This document shows positions 11,143 to 15,393 of a DNA stretch of 15,393 bases, piece after piece. The notes under the pieces were generated by a model that was not told where the DNA came from, did not search any database, and saw only the letters and a program-made list of their open reading frames with translations. The position numbers and the translations under genes were made by a program. The first letter of the stretch is position 1. Each line of letters starts with the position of its first letter. Source of the DNA: an uncultured Eubacteriales bacterium (GTDB lineage: Bacteria > Bacillota > Clostridia > Lachnospirales > CAG-274); assembly GCA_905201505.1 (NCBI GenBank), contig CAJKOJ010000045.1:1-15393 (forward strand), in the 5' to 3' direction.

Positions 11143-12033
11143 ATGTATAAAATTGTAAAGAAAAAGATGCTTACACCAACAATTTTTGAAATGGAAATTG
11201 AAGCACCTCGTGTCGCTAAATCAGCATTGCCCGGTCAGTTTATTATTTTAAGAATTGATGAAAAAGGTGAAAGAATTCCTTTGACTATTTCTGACTATAA
11301 TGCTGAAAAGGGTACAGTATCTATTGTAACTCAGGCAATCGGAAAATCAACTATGGAGCTTATGACTTATGAGGAAGGCGATTCTATTGCCGATTTTGTT
11401 GGTCCTTTGGGCTGTCCAAGTGACCTTTGCAGTGAAACTCCTGAGGAACTTTCAAAAAAGAATATTATCTTTGTTGCAGGCGGTGTCGGTACTGCTCCTA
11501 TTTATCCCCAGGTTAAATGGCTTAAACAGCACGGTATCAAGGCAGACGTACTTATTGGTGCAAGAAACAAAGATTTACTTATATTAGTTGACGAAATGAA
11601 AGAGGTTGCAGAGAACGTATACATAGCAACTGATGACGGTACAGCTGGCTTTGCAGGCAGAGCTACAGATTTGCTTGAAGACCTTGTTAAAAATCAGGGC
11701 AAGGAATATAACCACGCTGTTGTAATCGGACCAATGATAATGATGAAGTTTACTTCAATGGCTACTAAGGCTTTAGGTATTCCTACCATTGTCAGCCTTA
11801 ACCCTATTATGGTTGACGGTACAGGTATGTGCGGTGCCTGTCGTGTAGTAGTAGACGGCGAAGTTAAATTTGCCTGTGTTGACGGTCCTGAATTTGACGG
11901 ACACAAGGTAGATTTTGATGGAGCTATGAGACGCCAGACTATGTATAAGACAGAAGAAGGTCAGGCTAAGCTTAAATTTGAAGAAGGCAGCACTCACAAA
12001 AACGGAGGCTGTGGTTGCGGAGGTGACAAGTAA
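11143..12033 (+). CDS. nfnA: NfnA, small subunit of electron-bifurcating NADH-dependent ferredoxin:NADP+ oxidoreductase
   Basis: The 296-residue flavoprotein has an FAD domain of the ferredoxin-reductase type (LPGQFIILR, RIPLTISDYN), an NAD-binding domain (VAGGVGTAPIYPQ) and a C-terminal [2Fe-2S] site (DGTGMCGACRVVVDG...FACVDG). With NfnB it couples reversible NADPH oxidation to reduction of ferredoxin and NAD+ in the cytoplasm. The same fold occurs in dihydroorotate dehydrogenase electron-transfer subunits, but the neighbouring gene settles the assignment. ATG 11143 follows AGGAGG, while the upstream open frame begins in the promoter. The tail NGGCGCGGDK is glycine-cysteine rich, as often seen in the family. 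The stop overlaps nfnB as TAATG. Confidence 0.93.
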   Translation: MYKIVKKKMLTPTIFEMEIEAPRVAKSALPGQFIILRIDEKGERIPLTISDYNAEKGTVSIVTQAIGKSTMELMTYEEGDSIADFVGPLGCPSDLCSETPEELSKKNIIFVAGGVGTAPIYPQVKWLKQHGIKADVLIGARNKDLLILVDEMKEVAENVYIATDDGTAGFAGRATDLLEDLVKNQGKEYNHAVVIGPMIMMKFTSMATKALGIPTIVSLNPIMVDGTGMCGACRVVVDGEVKFACVDGPEFDGHKVDFDGAMRRQTMYKTEEGQAKLKFEEGSTHKNGGCGCGGDK

Positions 12034-13418
12034 TGGCTATTAATTATACAAAGGTGCCTGTAAGAGAACAGGACCCAAAGGTAAGAGCGGCTAATTTTGA
12101 AGAAGTATGTCTTGGTTATAATGCAGAAGAAGCTGTAATAGAAGCACAGAGATGTCTTACTTGCAAGAATCCTATGTGTGTTAAGGGCTGTCCTGTTAAT
12201 ATTGATATTCCGGGCTTTATAAGCCATTTAAAGGAAAAGGATTTTGAAGGTGCAGCAAAGGAAATTGCTAAATACTCAGCTCTTCCTGCTGTATGCGGCA
12301 GAGTATGTCCTCAGGAAAGCCAGTGCGAAGGCAAGTGTGTATTAGGCAACAAAGGTGATGCGGTATCTATCGGTAAACTTGAAAGATTTACTGCTGACTG
12401 GGCTAGAGAAAATGACATTGACTTATCAGCCAAAGAAGCTCCTAACGGCAAAAAGGTTGCTGTTATCGGTGCAGGTCCTGCAGGTCTTACTTGTGCAGGC
12501 GACCTCGCAAAGAAAGGCTATGATGTAACAATATTCGAGGCTCTTCATAAGGCAGGCGGCGTATTGAGTTATGGTATACCTGAATTCAGACTGCCTAAGA
12601 ACTCAGTTGTTATGCACGAGGTAGAAAACATTAAAAAACTTGGTGTTAAAATTGAAACAAATGTTATTATAGGTAAAACTGTATCAATTGACCAGCTTTT
12701 AAATGATGAAGGCTTTGATGCTGTATTTATCGGTTCAGGTGCAGGACTTCCTAAGTTTATGAATATCCCTGGCGAAACAGCTATGGGTGTTGTTTCAGCC
12801 AATGAATACCTTACAAGAGTTAATCTTATGAGAGCTTTTGATGAGGAATATGATACACCTGTAAGAACAGGCAAAAAGGTTGCTGTTGTCGGCGGCGGTA
12901 ATGTAGCTATGGATGCTGTAAGAACTGCATTAAGACTTGGTGCAGAGGCACATATAGTATACAGAAGAAGTGAAGCAGAGCTTCCTGCAAGAGCAGAAGA
13001 AATACATCACGCAAAAGAAGAAGGCGTTATTTTTGACACACTTACAAACCCTGTTGAAATACTTGTAAACGACGAGGGCTGGGTATGCGGTATGAAATGT
13101 GTCAGAATGGAACTTGGCGAACCTGATGAAAGCGGCAGAAGACGTCCTGTTGAAATTCCAAATTCTGAATTTGTAATGGATGTAGATATGGTTGTAATGA
13201 GTCTTGGTACATCTCCTAATCCTCTTATTAGTTCTACTACTCCTGGTCTTGATGTAAACAAGAGAAAATGTATTGTTGCTGAAGAAGATACAGGCTTAAC
13301 TTCAAAAGAAGGAGTTTATGCAGGCGGTGATGCAGTTACAGGTGCTGCTACAGTTATTCTTGCAATGGGTGCAGGCAAAAACGCAGCTGCTGCAATTGAC
13401 AACTATTTAAATAAATAA
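12033..13418 (+). CDS. nfnB: NfnB, large subunit of the bifurcating transhydrogenase (GltD-like)
   Basis: The 461-residue protein resembles the glutamate synthase small subunit. Two [4Fe-4S] cysteine sets are visible near the N-terminus: C41, C44, C49, C53 (CLTCKNPMCVKGCP) and C88, C92, C98, C102 (CGRVCPQESQCEGKC). A FAD-binding Rossmann motif (VAVIGAGPAGLTCAGDLA, about 143-160) and an NADPH-binding one (VAVVGGGNVAMDAV) follow. NfnB carries the bifurcating FAD and the NADPH site. Pairing with nfnA, rather than with a glutamate synthase large subunit, supports this name over gltD. Translation is coupled to nfnA by a one-base overlap, and GGAGGTGA lies just upstream. Confidence 0.94.
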   Translation: MAINYTKVPVREQDPKVRAANFEEVCLGYNAEEAVIEAQRCLTCKNPMCVKGCPVNIDIPGFISHLKEKDFEGAAKEIAKYSALPAVCGRVCPQESQCEGKCVLGNKGDAVSIGKLERFTADWARENDIDLSAKEAPNGKKVAVIGAGPAGLTCAGDLAKKGYDVTIFEALHKAGGVLSYGIPEFRLPKNSVVMHEVENIKKLGVKIETNVIIGKTVSIDQLLNDEGFDAVFIGSGAGLPKFMNIPGETAMGVVSANEYLTRVNLMRAFDEEYDTPVRTGKKVAVVGGGNVAMDAVRTALRLGAEAHIVYRRSEAELPARAEEIHHAKEEGVIFDTLTNPVEILVNDEGWVCGMKCVRMELGEPDESGRRRPVEIPNSEFVMDVDMVVMSLGTSPNPLISSTTPGLDVNKRKCIVAEEDTGLTSKEGVYAGGDAVTGAATVILAMGAGKNAAAAIDNYLNK

Positions 13419-13440
13419 ATTTTAAAAATATATCAATATT

Positions 13441-13475
13441 ACGTATCCGATAGCTATCGGATACGTTTTCATTTT
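13441..13475 (+). terminator. Terminator of nfnAB
   Basis: A 26-bp perfect palindrome (13441-13466, arms starting ACGTATCCGATA) is followed by TTTTCATTTT, about 20 nt after the nfnB stop. Confidence 0.88.
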
Positions 13476-13531
13476 GTAATATAATGTCAAAAAATGTCTC
13501 ATAATTAATTATTACATTTTTATTACCAATA

Positions 13532-13560
13532 TTGACAAATTTTCCCATTTTTGTTAAAAT
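13532..13560 (+). promoter_or_regulatory. Promoter of the abrB-type gene and ispF
   Basis: TTGACA (13532-13537), 17 bp and TAAAAT (13555-13560) predict a start near 13567, 35 nt before the first gene. Confidence 0.8.
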
Positions 13561-13601
13561 AAAAACATAATAATTTTAAATAAAATTTAGGGAGGGATAA
13601 T

Positions 13602-13874
13602 ATGAAATCTACAGGTATTGTTAGAAAAATAGATTCATTGGGAAGAATGGTACTTCCAAGTGAATTAAGAGCAAACTTTAATCTTAAAGAAGGCGACTCG
13701 CTGGAAATTTTTACAAACAATGATATGATAGTCCTTAAAAAGTATGTGCCTGCCGATATATTCACAGGTGAAATGGATAACCTTGTTGAATATAGGGGTA
13801 AAAAGGTATCTGTCAGCACAATTAAAGAACTTGCAAGAATTGCAGGCTTATCAGTAAATGAAAACAATTTATAA
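13602..13874 (+). CDS. AbrB/SpoVT-family transcription regulator
   Basis: The 90-residue protein has an N-terminal swapped-hairpin DNA-binding domain: GIVRKIDSLGRMVLPSELRANFNLKEGDSLEIF, followed by IVLKKY. It resembles AbrB, which binds DNA as a dimer or tetramer and controls transition-state genes in Firmicutes. The C-terminal 40 residues (STIKELARIAGLSV) are less conserved. It could be AbrB itself or a paralogue such as Abh or SpoVT, though it is shorter than SpoVT. GGGAGGG precedes the ATG. ispF follows after 50 bp with no terminator between, so they probably share a transcript. Confidence 0.88.
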   Translation: MKSTGIVRKIDSLGRMVLPSELRANFNLKEGDSLEIFTNNDMIVLKKYVPADIFTGEMDNLVEYRGKKVSVSTIKELARIAGLSVNENNL

Positions 13875-13924
13875 GATACTTATCATACAGGACATAACAA
13901 TGTCAATTAAGGGGGAATAAAAAT

Positions 13925-14401
13925 ATGGGTATGAGAGTAGGCTTAGGCTATGATGTACATAAACTAGCTGAAAATCGCAAATTAATATTAGGCGGAGTTG
14001 AAATCCCCTATGAAAAAGGACTTTTAGGACATTCTGATGCAGATGTACTTGTACATGCTATTATGGATGCACTGTTAGGAGCAGGTAAACTGGGCGATAT
14101 TGGTGTACTCTTTCCCGATACAGACCCTAAATACAAAGGAATTTCAAGTATAACACTGCTTAAATATGTTAATGATGAAATTTCAAAAAAGGGAATACAT
14201 ATTATAAATATTGATTCCATTATCGTAGCCCAAAAGCCTAAAATGAGACCTTATATTCCCGAAATGGAAAAAAATATTGCCGCCGCTCTTAATATCAATA
14301 TTGACGATATAAATATTAAAGCTACTACTGAAGAAGAGCTTGGATTTACAGGCAGCGGCGAAGGCATTTCATCTAAGGCTGTTTGCCTGATTGAAATTTA
14401 A
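13925..14401 (+). CDS. ispF: 2-C-methyl-D-erythritol 2,4-cyclodiphosphate synthase
   Basis: IspF cyclises CDP-ME-2-phosphate in the MEP pathway of isoprenoid synthesis. The 158-residue protein has the metal ligands D10, H12 and H44 (GYDVH, and LGHSDADVLVHAIMDALLGA) and the family end ATTEEELGFTGSGEGI. Length is normal for the trimeric enzyme. ATG 13925 is preferred because AAGGGGG is about 9 nt upstream. The ATG at 13931 is possible and would match the usual MRxGxGYDVH start. Neighbouring ispD, often adjacent, is not in the window. Confidence 0.96.
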   Translation: MGMRVGLGYDVHKLAENRKLILGGVEIPYEKGLLGHSDADVLVHAIMDALLGAGKLGDIGVLFPDTDPKYKGISSITLLKYVNDEISKKGIHIINIDSIIVAQKPKMRPYIPEMEKNIAAALNINIDDINIKATTEEELGFTGSGEGISSKAVCLIEI

Positions 14402-14500
14402 TTATACTAATATTTTACACAAAACAAAAACAAATTACCATAACATAAGTTTCATAAAATCAGTTTTTGTTTTGCAATATAAAAAAATAAACAGTTTATA

Positions 14501-14538
14501 AAAAAAGTTAGTGCAGATTTCTGCACTAACCTTTTTTT
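14501..14538. terminator. Bidirectional terminator between ispF and the membrane-protein gene
   Basis: GTTAGTGCAGA (14507-14517) pairs with its complement ending at 14530, with A-run and T-run on the two sides. It serves ispF on the plus strand and the convergent minus-strand gene, whose stop codon touches it. Confidence 0.88.
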
Positions 14539-14851
14539 ATTGATTTACAAGTAATGAAACACCTGCAGCAGCAAGTAAGAGATAGATTACAAAGAAAATA
14601 ATACCTATTACAAACATTGCCAAACCGGCTCTGTCCCATGTTCTCTGTGTTGTATTAAATTCCTCTACAGTATTAAACATACCGCTGTTCCATGCCCACT
14701 TTTTGGCAAAAGCACCGCATATAAATATCCATATAAGCCCGAAAAATGGAATAAGACTTAACAAAGTTAAATATGCCTTATTACCTATGCCATACGGTAT
14801 CGCAAACATAAAAGCACCCCAGCTCCAACCAAATTTTGGTTCTTCATTCAT
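14537..14851 (-). CDS. Small membrane protein of unknown function
   Basis: The 104-residue protein begins MNEEPKFGWSWGAFMFAIPYGIGNKAYLTLL and has three hydrophobic segments: about residues 12-25, 28-47 and 78-100. A charged middle part (AKKWAWNSGMFNTVEEFNTTQRTWDRAG) lies between the second and third. The aromatic WxWGAFxF start recalls DUF2628-like proteins of Firmicutes, but I am not certain of the family. ATG 14851 is chosen over 14878 because GGGAGGTC lies between the two. Promoter and terminator are its own. Confidence 0.75.
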   Translation of the reverse strand: MNEEPKFGWSWGAFMFAIPYGIGNKAYLTLLSLIPFFGLIWIFICGAFAKKWAWNSGMFNTVEEFNTTQRTWDRAGLAMFVIGIIFFVIYLLLAAAGVSLLVNQ

Positions 14852-14894
14852 AAAAAGACCTCCCTTTCTCAATAACATATTTATTTACACCCTT

Positions 14895-14923
14895 ATATTA
14901 CCATATATCTGCATTAACTTCAA
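14895..14923 (-). promoter_or_regulatory. Promoter of the small membrane-protein gene
   Basis: On the minus strand TTGAAG (14923-14918), 17 bp and TAATAT (14900-14895) give a start near 14888. The rest of 14924-15055 is AT-rich with no feature I can support. Confidence 0.6.
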
Positions 14924-15055
14924 CAAAAATATTAATTTTTTATTATTTTTTTATGAAATTTTCCTTTATACGTCATTATTCTACTTTAATCATACAGTGC
15001 AAACTAAATATACCCGAATACTCAACAACATTTAAACTAATTTATACAAATTAAT

Positions 15056-15084
15056 TGCATTACACCCTAATTTGATGTATAATT
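15056..15084 (+). promoter_or_regulatory. Promoter of the XRE-type regulator
   Basis: TTGCAT (15056-15061), 17 bp and TATAAT (15079-15084) predict a start near 15091. Confidence 0.7.
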
Positions 15085-15136
15085 TTCACTATACAAAATA
15101 TATTTTCTATAATTATACTCAAGGAGGGGTAGCGTA

Positions 15137-15346
15137 TTGGACTTAGGAGATTTTTTATTACAATATAAAACAAAAAATAATTTAAGTTACCGTAAATTCG
15201 CAATGTTAATAGGTATTAATGAAAACAGCCTCCTTAGAATAATTAACAAAAAAGTTAAGCCATCAGGAAAAACCTGTATGAAAGTCTCCAGACTTACAGG
15301 AATAAGCTTTTCTGAAGTTATCGATATGAGAGAATCAAATACATAG
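15137..15346 (+). CDS. Short XRE-family helix-turn-helix protein
   Basis: The 69-residue protein is little more than an XRE/Cro-type HTH domain: FLLQYKTKNNLSYRKFAMLIGINENSLLRIINKKVKPSGKTCMKVSRLTGIS. The recognition helix is probably in INENSLLRIINKK. It starts with TTG at 15137, supported by AAGGAGGGG 9 nt upstream. No ATG is available in frame at a sensible position. It has its own promoter and no partner gene in the window, so its targets cannot be guessed. It could be a phage-type or chromosomal regulator. Confidence 0.8.
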   Translation: MDLGDFLLQYKTKNNLSYRKFAMLIGINENSLLRIINKKVKPSGKTCMKVSRLTGISFSEVIDMRESNT

Positions 15347-15393
15347 TCCTATTTAAACTTGAACATATAAATTTTTATATATTATACTTTATA

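Overview
The window looks like chromosomal DNA of a low-GC, Gram-positive anaerobe of the Clostridia type. The evidence is strongly AT-rich intergenic DNA, clear AGGAGG ribosome sites, the rplU-prp-rpmA operon with an L27 carrying a Prp-cleavable N-terminal extension, an AbrB/SpoVT-type regulator, MEP-pathway ispF, an S-layer-homology protein, and the electron-bifurcating transhydrogenase pair nfnAB behind a probable Rex operator. I cannot name a genus from sequence alone.

Region 1 (1-2185) holds no large gene but is densely structured. Two CRISPR arrays (714-1200 and 1936-2096) share one 30-bp repeat, and both are transcribed on the minus strand from related leaders with near-identical promoters. 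Between them (about 1381-1880) is what I read as a type I toxin-antitoxin locus. A minus-strand mRNA encodes a 20-residue hydrophobic peptide, and it converges on a plus-strand antisense RNA of about 88 nt. An incomplete duplicate of the module lies 190 bp away. Around these sit three GGGGACGGTTCC-type REP-like palindromes, each directly followed by a decayed CRISPR repeat. A 45-bp minisatellite (311-620) also appears to be built from the decayed repeat. No cas gene is in the window.

Region 2 (2277-6202) has a secreted WG-repeat/SLH protein, then a two-gene AAA ATPase plus RloB-type Toprim nuclease pair (AbiL/PARIS-like architecture) behind tandem promoters. Together with the CRISPR/TA block this makes the left 6 kb a likely defence region.

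Region 3 (6245-10957, minus strand) is housekeeping: a PEGA-domain membrane protein with a DUF1232 protein; rplU-prp-rpmA with a leader RNA and strong promoter; and obg-yhbY.

Region 4 (11078-15346) holds nfnA-nfnB, an AbrB-family regulator with ispF, a small membrane protein on the minus strand, and a short XRE-type regulator with a TTG start.

All calls come from reading the sequence by eye. RNA pairings, promoters and family assignments have not been checked by folding software or database search.
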